From assembly GCF_905163445.1 (NCBI RefSeq), contig NC_053194.1, positions 15,232,921 to 15,296,920 on the forward strand: a DNA stretch of 64,000 nt, given 5' to 3'. The translations under genes were made by a program, and so were the position numbers. This document shows positions 45,690 through 57,108 of the stretch, one piece after another. Source of the stretch: Pararge aegeria. Lineage: Eukaryota; Arthropoda; Insecta; Lepidoptera; Nymphalidae. The notes under the pieces are model-generated. The model was not told the origin of the DNA. It did no database searches and saw only the letters and a program-made list of their open reading frames with translations. Position 1 is the first letter of the stretch; each line of letters opens with the position of its first letter.

Positions 45690-46600
45690 TCAACAAGCCA
45701 TGCTTAATAATAAAAGTTCTGCCTCACATCGTTTTATTTTCTAAATAAATTATTCCAAAAGTCGTTCAGAGGAATCGATACCATTTTGACAGATTATCTA
45801 TATTTGACACTTTAAAAGTCATAGAGCAAAATATCTTAACTTTATTGCTTCTTTCTTTTGCTTTTTTCTTTTCGGTGTGCCATATCACGCCAAATCAGCA
45901 CTTCGCCAATGTCACTTGTACCTATTTATTATCTAATTTAGTATTCTTATTTAATTTATAGTTGATATGTCAAAAGTTTGCATGCCCCAAGTTATTAGAT
46001 CCCCATAATCAACACGCTTGGTGACACGACAGACTTGGTGCACGCAGTAGATCGTAGCACAGAGGACGCTGCTTCCCGTTCTCCGTTATATTTCCTTAGT
46101 CACCTCGTACGACACCAGCGGAATTAGGACGGTTGGTGACATCGAGACTGTATTCTGATCTGTCATCACCACACATCAAAATACGCTTATAGTCAGAGAC
46201 TATTATTACGTCTCATGAAAATGATATTGTCTTCTCACGAAAATTAGCCTGATAAGAAAGCTGTGAATTATTATGTATAAATACACGGAGCGATTAAGAA
46301 AGGTATTCGCTATCAAATCTGTATGACCTTCGCGAAGGGACCAGGGTTACATCGATCCGAGAGGTGTGCAGCTAACGTGTACAAATCCTACAGGTAGGTA
46401 TACCGACCAATTTCATTGATAGTCCATCAGGTGATGGAGCTGTAAGCTGGTTATATTAATCAATCTTTTTTAACAGTATATTAAAAAGAAGAAAACAAGT
46501 GATATGTTTAGTTTTCGTACGTGTATTTTTAATTTCTTTATAATAAACTACGGTAGATACAGTACTGCTATTTCATTGTCTTTAAGATTTCTTCCAGTGG
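45690..46600. other. Upstream region of the 397-residue gene with a repeat
   Basis: Should hold the promoter of the minus-strand gene starting at 45682; no convincing TATA box. 46010-46200 carries the retroelement 3'-end repeat also seen at 4.5 and 47.8 kb (CAGTAGATCGTAGCACAGAG, CCTTAGTCACCTCGTACGAC). No other gene seen. Confidence 0.45.
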
Positions 46601-47259
46601 AAACACATGATTTAGGGCCTTCTGTTATGAATCTAGGCATCAGACTAGTTCCTGCCTGAGAAGTTAGTTTCGGTAATCTAAAGTTTCAGTGGAGTTTCTT
46701 GGCCATTCTTCTGAGTTGTCAATTCAATTATTATTCTGGGAAAAATAAAATTATGTCTATTTAATGTAATATGTTGAGTTTTTCTAAACTGAACCAGCCT
46801 ATAATTAGCCAAGCAAAATAAAAATAAAGAAATTTGCCGAACCATTTTCATGTTCTTATTAGACATTAAATTTTTTTTATATTTATTTCATCATTTGACA
46901 AAGGATAAGATGTGAATCAAAATATTGTCTTTGATACACTTCATTAGGTACTCCACTGGTTAAAAATGCGTGTTAAAGTTAAAGTTCTGTTTTGTATTGA
47001 CTTAGTACAGGCTCCTCTATGATAGTAGAGAAGGTTTTAGACCAACCTAGACCCACTACGCTACTTCAATGCGAGTTGGTGGGCTTTGGTGAACAATAAA
47101 ATAACCCACGCGAAGAGGATGGGTTGATGGATGAGATCTTTGGACATCTATGTTCTGATCTGCCGCCACCACGGCCTGTTCCAAACAGTCAATTCCGAGC
47201 AAACATAAACGTAAATAAATTGTGAACTTGCTTACATTGGCTAACTTTTACGCAGCTCC

Positions 47260-49784
47260 TCAATGAGGATGACCGATAGAACGCTTTTCCCGTGGGCAGT
47301 ACACAACAGTAGCAGCAGGGTAATGACCGGATGGTAGGACAGTGATGGTGAGGGTACGGATGGTGAGCAGGAGTTTCTCGCAGTTGGGCAGGCACGTCAG
47401 TATCGCCATACATCTTTTGGGGCTGAGTATCTTCTGCACCGCACGACCATCTACTTGAAGCTGCAATTCAAAATGTAGGTACATCCTTAGAAGCATTTGG
47501 ACGACCTACCTGGGGCAACGGTAGGATAGTGGTCGTGTAAGAGGTCCCAGATGAGATCCCTGGCAGAGGCAGTTTGGGTATCTATAAGTTGCTTTCGCCA
47601 TAATTTCACTTTGAAGGGATAACTTTGCCGTGAAATGAAGTAGATCAAAAGATCTTGGTATTCCAATACGTTTAATCAGGAGATATCTCTAATATTTATA
47701 ATAAGTTATCTCGTTACACACAAATGGCCTAAAAAATCCACAGCTGAACTAAAAGCCTCTACCGACGGGGGTTATGCGCACAATCGAACAATTTGGAAGC
47801 AATCCCGTTGGGCAGATGGGTTTGTGATCGCAGTAGATGGTAGAAGTAGCACAGGGGACGCTTCTGCCAGCTCTCCGTGATATGCCCTTAGTCGCCTCGT
47901 ACGACAAGAGAGGGAAAGGTGACAACTGAATTCTGATCTGAAGTCACCACGCGGCAAATTATCTCTATTATACCTCGTAATTCACCTCATAACCTTGAAC
48001 GTGTTCCAACTCGCTCGGGGTCCTCCATCTCACAAGCACCGTATGGTCTGATACTCTTCGCAAATCCAAGAAGCTGGCTTTCAGACCTTCGCAGCTGCAT
48101 TTTACGGGCTGCATAAGAATTTTGGGAAAGACACGTTTTAAGCAAGCACTTAAGAACTTTAATACAATATTCGCCAGCGCACGAATTGGTAATCTATCGT
48201 AAATTTAAAAAATATCCGAAGCAGACTTCGGGACTTCGGGACTTCGGGATTAACAAAAACAATTGTTGAACTAGTTACTATCTTTTCGTCAATATTCAGT
48301 GTATTATCAATACTTGCTTCTTTCTATACTTTGATCACTAATAATATAAGTGATCGAAGTATAGAAGTGTAGAATCACAGGGGACCGGAGTATTATTATA
48401 CCTAATAAGCTGATAACGGGTATCACGCCGGTGAAATTGCGAGAACTGCTATTGCGTCCTAGAAGATACTGTGCCACATCGGAAAGGTCAATAGATTTTT
48501 TACTTACGTTAGGTATCTTAGGTGAACTAGATACATTTTCTGGTTGATTATTGAACGTTTTGGTCAGCTCCGATTTATACACCGTGCGCGTTAATAGAAA
48601 ATCCATTAACTTCTTCATATATTCTTCATTCACTACTTCCTAAATATACAATAATTTAAATTAGAATTTATAAATTATTAAACGTACCATACTATAGTTC
48701 TTATGCACTTTGTGAAGGCGGTGCAAAAACCAAAGCAGTTTGATATACTCGTAGTGTTTCGCAATTGTTCGAACAAAACCTCAACGAAGAAACTTGTGTA
48801 GCATATAATATATCAGTTATTTTAAAACCAGTAACTGTGGGTCTCGCCCACAGGTACTGAGGTGGATTTAATTTCATAAATCCTTTTAGTATTGGTCTAA
48901 CCTCGGAAAGCTCGAGTTGGACCACTTCGGCTAAATTGAGTCACTACTATTATAACTAATTAGGCTAGGTTTAATGTTACAAGACTGTAACCTTGCATTG
49001 ACCAATATTGCAGTTTATCCCTTTGTCCACTAACAACTTTTGTTTATGGGTCCGTGACGTAGCTGTTCTACATGCATGGTTCGATGGCAAATCCAGTTTA
49101 TTCTGTAATAAATAATTAATTTTACTAAACCAACGTGAACTACACGTTTCCAGTAAAAAAAAATATACCGATAGTAAACAATATTTATGACGTAACTTTT
49201 ATAGTACCTTGAATCCCAAATGAATATTGTCGTAATCCTTAATATGGATGTCGTACATTTTGAAATATTTTTTTATACAATCTAATTGCAGCAGTGGCGA
49301 TTTCAGTAATTTACTGACTTCAGCATAAAAGTTTGTCTTAAAGTATTAAAATAAATTATTACCAGAAATTAAAAATGGAAGGGGTGGGAGAATATATTTG
49401 AGCTTTTGTAGAGGTAAGGTGGAAGGGAAAGAAATTAATTATTAAAGATACATTAATTTATATACACCAAGATAAATTAATGGTTAGTGCTCTATCTTAC
49501 TCAGTAGGCGCTTATCAGGCCTAACTATCAAGGCCTTAGAGATTTTAATATTCGCTTAAATATTCAGAATTGATACTAATTTAAGTTACCAAAGCCGCAT
49601 AACCTCGAGTTTCGTTCGTTTGCAAAGATACGGATTGTACCTCGCGCTTAATGTTCAATTCTAATTCTGGAATAGTACAAATATCCGTATGGGTTAAAGC
49701 TGCTTTGTTTATATATAAATTCTTGTTTTGAATCGACCACAACCTGTTATCGCCCTGATGGATATCCTGGAAATTATGTAACAT
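47260..49784 (-). CDS. FN3-domain exons, probably the C-terminus of coiled-coil paralogue 2
   Basis: Five exons: 49590-49766, 49208-49336, 48508-48639, 47974-48108, 47260-47460; all phase 0, GT/AG, 257 residues. The last two exons encode an FN3 domain: SDHTVLVRWRTPSELEHVQG (B and C strands with the core Trp), YEVNYELQVDG, CMAILTCLPNCEKLLLTIRT (E-F strands), ending CPREKRSIGHPH. The upstream part is helical (NFYAEVSKLLKSPLLQLDC, NEEYMKKLMDFLLTRTVYKS). The first exon can be read through to an ATG at 49784 (MLHNFQDIHQG), making a stand-alone gene. Alternatively TTTCCAG/GAT accepts the phase-0 donor at 57617, giving one protein with the coiled-coil gene. A coiled coil followed by FN3 occurs in, for example, CRLF3 and some TRIM proteins, but I cannot assign a family. 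Confidence 0.72.
47497..47615 (+). repeat. SINE family C, diverged
   Basis: GGACGACCTACCTGGGGCAA and AGGTCCCAGATGAGATCCCT correspond to the head at 38562. It lies in the intron before the last FN3 exon. Confidence 0.5.
47760..47960 (-). repeat. Retroelement 3'-end repeat
   Basis: GGGCAGATGGGTTTGTGATC, GCAGTAGATGGTAGAAGTAG, CTCTCCGTGATATGCCCTTA, GTCGCCTCGTACGACAAGAG, TGAAGTCACCACGCGGCA. Best copy of the family also at 4.5 and 46.0 kb. It ends 14 bp from the FN3 exon at 47974. Strand is inferred from the related families. Confidence 0.6.
48228..48364. repeat. Short tandem and inverted repeats in an FN3-gene intron
   Basis: About three copies of GGGACTTC at 48228-48250. Then arms CTATACTTTGATCACT (48324-48339) and AGTGATCGAAGTATAG (48349-48364), complementary with one mismatch, 9-nt loop. 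Confidence 0.8.
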
Positions 49785-49941
49785 AGTTATAAAAAATCGT
49801 ATTCAGTAATTTTATTAACAATAAAGAGTATTCAAGCACTTATTTATCATGGTCCTTTTTTAAATTAAATAAAAGTCATGGGATATTTCACTTTCTGCTT
49901 AGAGCTGCTGGGTGATCTGTTTTCTTATTCTAAGTATTATT

Positions 49942-52900
49942 TCACCATTTATTATCTACCGTTTGTGAACGTTGTTTTTCACTGTGGATTTCGGCGGATG
50001 ATCTATCTGGCTCTGGTACAACACAATTTTCATAAGATGTGCTTGCTGACTTTGTACAACTAAAATTAAGATTCAGTATTTTTCTTTTGGCATGCTGTCT
50101 ATAATTTTCTTTGAGATGATCACTTATAAAATCACTGATTTTATTTTCTGAATGTAATGATAATTTCTTAACTTTTGATCTTGCTAGATATTTTCTTAAT
50201 TTACTACTGTTTCGTTTGGATTTTTTCATTCTTTGACTGTACATTTTATTATCACCTTTACTAAAGTTATCATTTTTATTATTTTTGATATTATTGTAAT
50301 TTTTAGCTGTTCCAACCACCATGGACTCTTTATAATTTACTATCTTACGTATTGACTGTTCTGTTTTATCTGGTTCTTCAAAGATTCTTATAACGGGGTT
50401 AATCATGCTTGGTTTATCCACATAAGAACAAGACTTTTCAGGCATTATATCAGAAAAAACAAAGTCTACATTACTTTCACAGAAATTTTCGTGCGATAGT
50501 TGAATAATTGAGCGAATTGCTGCTAAAGTTTTAAGATTCTGTGATATGTCTTTTTGCAATTGAGATATAGATTTTTCAAAACTTATAATCCTATTACAGA
50601 AAAGATCTTCGTCATTTTTTATTTTAACCTTTGACGATTGATAATCAATTACATTTTTAATTTGATCAGTTTTTGCTTCAATATGGCTTTGCTTACGATT
50701 TATTACTTTATGCATAGAGTGTTGAAGATGATTTGTTGAAGGTAATATATAACTTGTTAATAGCGACTCATTATTTAACTTATTTCCAATATCCTTAGAA
50801 ACGGTATTGATATTAGAGTCATTCAAATAATACTCGTATGTTGATAGCAAAGTTGTATAGCTTGATTGGTTGTAATTGTTATCACTACCAAAATATTTGT
50901 TTACTGATTTAGAATGACTAATCGTTAGATTTTGAGAACATACCAGTTTATTATCGAATTTATTTTCGGTTACCTGCGAAATTAACGTATTAGGCATGGA
51001 CTTCTTCTTTATATGTATTACTGATTGCAATTGTGGATAAGAAAGTATCTTAGCTTCAAACATAGTTGGTGTAAGCAGCTTTCCCTTTCGTAACGGATAG
51101 ACAAAATCCTTTGTATCGTTACAGTTTGAAGTCAAGGACTCAGGTGGTTGATTTTTGAAACTTAGTTTACTGAAATGTTTTATATCATTATCTAGAGAAG
51201 AGTATTTCAACCCTTTACAAGTTAGGCAGTCGCAAATATCACAACTGCAATTGTTTACTGCTCTGTAAGCTTTTATTGTATCACTTACAAATTCCTCATT
51301 CTTGCAACATGCTTGACATTTACAATGCTTACATTTACATGCATTAAATGTTTGATCAGATATATTCGATAAGCCAAGCAGAAAATCTTTATATGAATCT
51401 TTGCTAGGGTTTCCAGTTATTTCTTTTTCTTTACAGATGATGCATTCACAGTGCATGCAGTGACAATCATCTCCAAACTTATTAAATAATGTATTTGAGT
51501 ACTTTTTCGAAAACGCAAACATAGCAATTGTGTCACAGTTTTTAAATTTGCTAGATGGCTTTTGGTTAAAACTATTCTCTGCTATTAAAGTACTGCGGAG
51601 GTCGAAATCACGAACACTTCTATCAATTGGTTTTATCATAATTCTATTTTGTGTATTGCATCTACAGTTCACACCATCAAATTGACAGGAATTACTGGCA
51701 CAACTTTCGCAATTACAATTCGTTTGGGACACCATACCCGTTGACACTTCACGCATTAAACTTGATACCATTGCTCCATAATTTTGAGTGCATTGTACAC
51801 ATTCACATGGTGCACATTGGCATAGGTTTTGCTGAAAGTTCCCCTGCACAGGAGCCACTATAACTGAGCGAGGTACACGGAAATTTAAAGGTGTACATTC
51901 TTCACATTGGCAGGGCTCGCAGTCACATTTCCTTGTAAAACTTTTAGAGATTTTAACACAATCACAAGGTTTACAATCACAGCCTGTTATTTCCATTTTA
52001 TTTTTCCATATGCCTCTGCAATCTTTTCTATCACAACGGTAACACGGGCACCCAGATGGCGCTAATTGATCGCATTCATGGAGAGTTTGATTACTGTCGC
52101 GCCGGAGATTGTGTGTCTGTTCAGTGTACTCACAACCACAAGTATAATCTGTGAATACATCGTTAGCAGAAAAACCGGCAATGCACTCGCAGACTTTACA
52201 ACTACAAGCTTTGTATACTTCCTTCAATTTTTTTAAAATATCTTGTTTTGTAATAATTTTATTTGTGTTTACTGGGCGTGCAGTTTTGTGCGATGATAAA
52301 GAGTCTTTGAAGACTTGGCATGGTAAATTCATTATCTGTGCACTCAATGTAGCAGCAGGATTTTCGGATTCAGTTTTCTCTTTGTTTCGAGCAAAATTCA
52401 TAGCCACGCTATAGTTCCGAGTATATGATTTTTCGTAAGACCTCTCATTTTTTCTTATTTTATCTTTAATGAAAGTTGTATCTTTGTAACTTAATTTTGT
52501 ACACTTACGTAAATTAACTTCTGAGTTTTTACTTTTAATTTGTTTGTCAAGCGTATCTTTTTGTTCATATTCCTCTATTATTTTATTTGAAATTTCACGA
52601 TAATTTTTCTCATTCAGTTTTTCATGTGACAAATCAGTTTTAGAGAATGTATTTAGCGTATTATCTTCGTCGTGTAATACCTTACGATGTCTCGTCATAA
52701 CTTTCTCACAACAACTTTTTTCAACTAATTCTATTACTGATAAATCATTTTTTATGTGTTTATTTAGCGTATGTTTTTGCGATTGGTTTTTGTGATCATT
52801 TTTAGTTGCATGAAAGCAATTTTTATCAAACTTTTTTTCTTTTGAATCTTTGTTTAAGTTGGTGTTAAGTTGATCTGTTAACTCATGTGCGTGCTTCTCA

Positions 52901-53541
52901 TCTTCATTCTTCTCAATATCCTTAACGGTTTCTTTAGTTCCCTTATGACAACCATGATCATCAATAATTTTACTGTCTAAATCAGTTTTGGTGTGAAGTG
53001 TATGTTTTTGTTCATCTTTTATAACAACTAGTTTAGTTATCTCAAAACAACGGTGGTCTTTGGTATTACTTTTACTATTAGCACTACGGCTCTCCTTGGC
53101 AAACCTTTCGTGATCAACTTTGTAAGAAGATAAACAACTTTTTGTGTCAAGTGTATCTTTTGTTTGTTCATAATTCTTATAAACGGTTTTATTTTCCTCA
53201 TGTTTACCTTTTTTATCATACTTTATATTTACCGTATCAAAATAAGGTGAATTTTTCGTACTATATTCATTCAACGTTGTAATTACTTCACGACCACATC
53301 CGTCACCAGATTTTTTTCTCAGAACATTTTTGGCAGAAAATGTATTTTTACAATTATTACATGTACACAATAAATTTGCATTTTCATTTCTTATTTTGAA
53401 ACATTCAATCGAATTGCACTGCGGACACGAACATGAAGATGTTAGTTTTAAAGACATATTTTCTTGTGTTATATTATTTGTTGAAATTTGGTCTTTCTGA
53501 GTGCCTGATATTTCTTTATTATGTAAAGGTTTAGTCATCAT
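49942..53541 (-). CDS. Uncharacterised intronless protein with C-x-C-x2-C-x-C-x2-C repeats (1199 aa)
   Basis: I do not recognise this protein. A single 3.6-kb exon starts MMTKPLHNKEISGTQKDQIS and ends SQTVDNKW. A TTTGCAG acceptor at about 53603 suggests a 5' untranslated exon upstream. N-terminal CxC pairs (SCSCPQCNSIEC, LLCTCNNCKNTF) are followed by about 370 Lys/Asp/His/Asn-rich residues. Between residues about 440 and 775 lie at least eight Cys blocks: CSCKVCECIAG, CPCYRCDRKDC, CDCKPCDCVK, CDCEPCQCEEC, CQCAPCECVQC, CHCMHCECIIC, CKCKHCKCQAC, CSCDICDCLTC. The tail is basic (KMYSQRMKKSKRNSSKLRKY). Spacing recalls metallothionein-like thiolate clusters, or Cys-rich structural proteins of insect sperm; neither is shown. 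No signal peptide. It lies on the same strand as, and probably inside an intron of, the coiled-coil/FN3 gene. Confidence 0.88.
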   Translation of the reverse strand: MMTKPLHNKEISGTQKDQISTNNITQENMSLKLTSSCSCPQCNSIECFKIRNENANLLCTCNNCKNTFSAKNVLRKKSGDGCGREVITTLNEYSTKNSPYFDTVNIKYDKKGKHEENKTVYKNYEQTKDTLDTKSCLSSYKVDHERFAKESRSANSKSNTKDHRCFEITKLVVIKDEQKHTLHTKTDLDSKIIDDHGCHKGTKETVKDIEKNEDEKHAHELTDQLNTNLNKDSKEKKFDKNCFHATKNDHKNQSQKHTLNKHIKNDLSVIELVEKSCCEKVMTRHRKVLHDEDNTLNTFSKTDLSHEKLNEKNYREISNKIIEEYEQKDTLDKQIKSKNSEVNLRKCTKLSYKDTTFIKDKIRKNERSYEKSYTRNYSVAMNFARNKEKTESENPAATLSAQIMNLPCQVFKDSLSSHKTARPVNTNKIITKQDILKKLKEVYKACSCKVCECIAGFSANDVFTDYTCGCEYTEQTHNLRRDSNQTLHECDQLAPSGCPCYRCDRKDCRGIWKNKMEITGCDCKPCDCVKISKSFTRKCDCEPCQCEECTPLNFRVPRSVIVAPVQGNFQQNLCQCAPCECVQCTQNYGAMVSSLMREVSTGMVSQTNCNCESCASNSCQFDGVNCRCNTQNRIMIKPIDRSVRDFDLRSTLIAENSFNQKPSSKFKNCDTIAMFAFSKKYSNTLFNKFGDDCHCMHCECIICKEKEITGNPSKDSYKDFLLGLSNISDQTFNACKCKHCKCQACCKNEEFVSDTIKAYRAVNNCSCDICDCLTCKGLKYSSLDNDIKHFSKLSFKNQPPESLTSNCNDTKDFVYPLRKGKLLTPTMFEAKILSYPQLQSVIHIKKKSMPNTLISQVTENKFDNKLVCSQNLTISHSKSVNKYFGSDNNYNQSSYTTLLSTYEYYLNDSNINTVSKDIGNKLNNESLLTSYILPSTNHLQHSMHKVINRKQSHIEAKTDQIKNVIDYQSSKVKIKNDEDLFCNRIISFEKSISQLQKDISQNLKTLAAIRSIIQLSHENFCESNVDFVFSDIMPEKSCSYVDKPSMINPVIRIFEEPDKTEQSIRKIVNYKESMVVGTAKNYNNIKNNKNDNFSKGDNKMYSQRMKKSKRNSSKLRKYLARSKVKKLSLHSENKISDFISDHLKENYRQHAKRKILNLNFSCTKSASTSYENCVVPEPDRSSAEIHSEKQRSQTVDNKW

Positions 53542-53609
53542 TAAATCTTGTTTTTAGCTTCTGATTATTCAATTCTTAGGCATTTACCACATTTTGAAAC
53601 CTGCAAACA

Positions 53610-54970
53610 AAATCAGTTAAGATTTATTTCTTTCACAAATGAAATAAAATGCCACTCTTACACTAAATGTTAGTTTATGTGTTATTTTGGTATTTAACAA
53701 AGTATTTTCTTATTAATTTATGAAAATAAAATAAAAATAAAATACACTTCTGTTTATCAATATTTACGAGCTTGCTATTTACAAGAACCGGTACAAGTTG
53801 CTCGTGGCATGTTGGCACAAGTAGGTAAAATTACTAAGTTCAAATGTTTCAGCAATATCAATCTGACTGAAACCAGCTACACTTTAATGAAACTAAAATT
53901 GTGCCACTAATGTCGTTGAGCGAATCCAACTTTATACTGACACGTGTACCTGCACCGACTTTGGCGTAATATTTATTGCCAAATGGCTATCTGTATTCAG
54001 TTGGAGAACAGTGGAGGCCAAAAATTCATTAAATACACTTTATTAATATAATAAGATTTCTGATGAATTCGGATGGACAGATAGCTTTTGCAGCGTTTTC
54101 AATATGAATACGAACTTTCTACTTACAAATTGTTTGTCTTTTAAAGTTAGTTACGTTACTTAAGCCACATGTTACACCTACTTTGTACTTCTTGTACCTA
54201 CTTATTACTATAATCATCTGTTTATCTCAACTTTTCTAAGTAGATACTTACCTAATATTACTTTTACAGTGTACTTATCCTTACTAACATAGGTACGTGG
54301 GTGTGGGGGTAACTTTGTTAATTTGTTAAATTTAATTTTTTTGTTGATTTTTTGTATTTTATATTAAAGTCATTATCTCAAAAAAAACTGTCTGTCAGTC
54401 TGACGCATGCCATATTTACTTTTAAATTTTAGAACTGACTTCTAATTTACTTCTGCCCAATCTTCTTTTGTACCATTTGTTGTTATAATTACCTCGATTC
54501 ACACAATTTTTCACTTTGAAGATGGGAACGAACAAATATTTTATTATAGAAAGAAAATATTTGTTATTTATATTGAAGAAAGTATGCAATCTCAATAAAA
54601 TATTCACTCTACGAAGTCACACAGTGCTCGGCGCTCGCAAACATGCAGGGTAGGTACCACCATTTATTCGGTACAGGACATATTCTGGACTCATCTGATT
54701 CTTGATTAGACAGATTCACCAATCAGATAATTGTAAAATGCAATGCCATTCGTTACGTAGCAATAACTATACTGTGGATCTTACCCTCTGCGATCAGATG
54801 CAATGAGATTTTATGCTCAATATTTGTAAATATAGGTCAGCGCAATGAACGCCTACTATACGTATTTGTGCGAAATACAACGAGTTATCTAAAAAGATAC
54901 CTGGCATCGATATCTTCCATGACTCACTCAGCTTTTAGGAAAAAACTCACCGAACACTTATCGGTTCGAG
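53610..54970. other. Upstream flank of the 1199-residue gene
   Basis: AT-rich, no further exon or shared repeat recognised. A minus-strand promoter for the intronless gene should lie here or further right. Confidence 0.4.
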
Positions 54971-54977
54971 TTAAATT

Positions 54978-55437
54978 TTTTGTATTACTCATGCGGGGAA
55001 AGTCGTATCTTGACGCTCGCTGTTGCGGTTGAAAAAGAACCGTTTGCCCATTTTAAAATTACGCGTGAGATTTTTCATAAATAAAACTGTTATGTGAGAC
55101 AAGTTTACTTGTCGCACGTAAATTATTCTTGGCACACGCAAACTATCCTTGTCGCACGCAAAATGACGTTGACAACATCGCACGGGTTGCAGATACTATT
55201 TGACGTTTTCAAATTGTTCAAATGTGACAATTTATTTGTACGAAAATAAAAATAATTAATAAATATTGAGCTGTTTAATTCTACGCATTGATTGTTCCAA
55301 ATAAATTTATTATATTTTGTTAATTAATATTAATTAATTTGTATTTATTGTTTGAAGTATATTTGTTTCTTAAAATTATATATAATTATATTTTTTTAAA
55401 TTAGTTTAAAAACTTTCCCCGCATGAGTAATACAAAA
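54978..55437. mobile_element. Non-autonomous DNA element with perfect 26-bp terminal inverted repeats
   Basis: The left end (54978-55003, containing GTATTACTCATGCGGGGAAA) is the exact complement of 55412-55437. The 460-bp element has no coding capacity. Inside, 55105-55165 holds three spaced copies of a TTGTCGCACG(C/T)AAA-like motif; further GTGCGACGTTGTCGCAC text follows just outside. No clear target duplication could be fixed (flanks TTAAA and TAGTA), so the superfamily is open. Confidence 0.75.
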
Positions 55438-55740
55438 TAGTATGTGCGACTAGTGCGACGTTGTCGCACTTGTTGCACAATATACTATTGTCAAATTAAG
55501 TTAACATGTCGCTTTGTCAATGCTATGTGCACTTGTTATTGACGTGCATATCAGTCCATGTTTTTGAGTGTGTGCTATGTTTAAAAACGTGTAATATGCA
55601 TGTTCTTAGTTCTCTTAATAAATAAACTCTGAATGACGATTTTGAGTTCAGTGGTTCATAAAAAAAAAAAGTTGCTAGCCCTGTATTATTTTTTATGATA
55701 CTTGGATAGTAGTCTACAGCTTCAAATTTCAATCTGAAAT

Positions 55741-56200
55741 ATTGATACATATAAAATCATGAATTCAAATGTTAATTTAATTCAACCAATAAATTTAATA
55801 TTTTTAATCTAATGACATTATTCTTCTTCAATACATCTTCAACATAAAACTTGGATTACAAGTCTACTAGTCTTTGTGAAGATAATTTGAACTGCTCATG
55901 TAAATAAAACACTAATATAAAATTAAATATTCATTTATTCAATTAATGAAATTAATATTTTTAAAATTAATAACATTATTCTTTTTCAATACAATATATT
56001 CAATACAAAATTTAAATTGCAAGTCACTCGTCCATTTGAAGATAATGTGAACTATTTATGTAAATAAAACACAAACATAAAATTAAATATTCATTTAATT
56101 CAATTAATGAAATTAATATTTTTAAAATTAATAACATTATTCTTCTTCATTACATATTCAATACCTTACTTGGATTGCAAGTGGCAATTTTAGTATTAGG
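55741..56200. repeat. About 160-bp AT-rich tandem repeat, nearly three units
   Basis: TGTAAATAAAACAC recurs at 55900 and 56060 (period 160). Each unit repeats ATTCATTTAATTCAATTAAT, AATATTTTTAAAATTAATAA, CATTATTCTTCTTCA and GAAGATAATGTGAACT. Unit 1 is the most diverged; units 2 and 3 are near-identical over about 100 bp. No coding capacity. Satellite-like array in the large intron. Confidence 0.9.
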
Positions 56201-56599
56201 GAAAAAAGTAGATCTTCTTCGCGACTAAAAGTTATTTACAGACAAAACACAATTGGCACGGAAATTATAAATAAAATAAAAATGTTTTAGTCGTTTCTTA
56301 GTCGAAATGAAGGTACTATTTTGTTCGATATGTGGACTTCGCTTACTTTTATTTTATCTTATTAGGTATTATTTTTATTATATTTAGATACCTATTTAGT
56401 ATAATACAATGTATATATACAAAAACGGGTCGCTTAAACTCGCTACACTAATGAAGGCACCAGGTTGAGGTCGGTGGAGGTAAACTGGAACAATGAAATA
56501 AATATTAGGGCGTACAGTAGCGTCATGTAGTTAATTGTTATGGATATTGTCACTAGATGGTACTTTTTCGATTTCATGCAAATCTTACTTAACTTTCAG

Positions 56600-56820
56600 G
56601 CGATCGAATAGGTAGACTTGGGTAGAAAATGGCCATCATCCGGGAGGGTTCCCCAGGCATCTAACAAAGCTAACAAGAGGGACATGCCGTAGTAATTTTT
56701 AGTTTTATGTCCCCTTTTGAGGGTGGAGTCCCACATTACCTACGTCCCGCCCAAGGGTCGGAGGTGATTGTGGGCAAACCCTCCCGTTAGCAGAGGCCTT
56801 TAGTCGAAAACATTATTTAT
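56600..56820. other. Unclassified segment with CCCTCCC/GGGAGGG inverted arms
   Basis: CCGGGAGGGTTCCCCA near 56640 and GTGGGCAAACCCTCCCG near 56770 are inverted copies bounding a GC-rich 150 bp. Possibly a mobile-element remnant; single copy here. Confidence 0.3.
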
Positions 56821-56839
56821 GCTAGAAACAGATATTAAT

Positions 56840-57108
56840 TAGTGAATCCTGGACAAGGCTGCTTGGAAGCAGGCCTCTCCGCTCTCATCTCTGACAAGAT
56901 AGAAAAATCCTATATATTGTCAAAATGTAATATGATGTTGAAAAAGAGCGACATCCTCTGAGTTTCTTGCCGGCTTCTTCGCGGTAGAATCTGCCTCTTG
57001 AACCGGTGGTAGAGTCACTACAAACAGACTGAGTTCACATTTCAAAAGTGCCTACTTGTAAACTACCGGAAATAAATGAATTTTGATTTTGAATTTCAAT
57101 TTATTTTT
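56840..57108 (+). mobile_element. LINE-2 family 3' end
   Basis: GACAAGGCTGCTTGGAAGCA, TTGAACCGGTGGTAGAGTCA, TTTCAAAAGTGCCTACTTGT, GGAAATAAATGAATTTTGAT. 5'-truncated. Confidence 0.82.

Noticed and set aside
46678..46866. 62-codon frame with a hydrophobic start (MKMVRQISLFLFCLANY)
   Set aside because: It looks slightly like a signal peptide but has no splice context, relative or supporting features.
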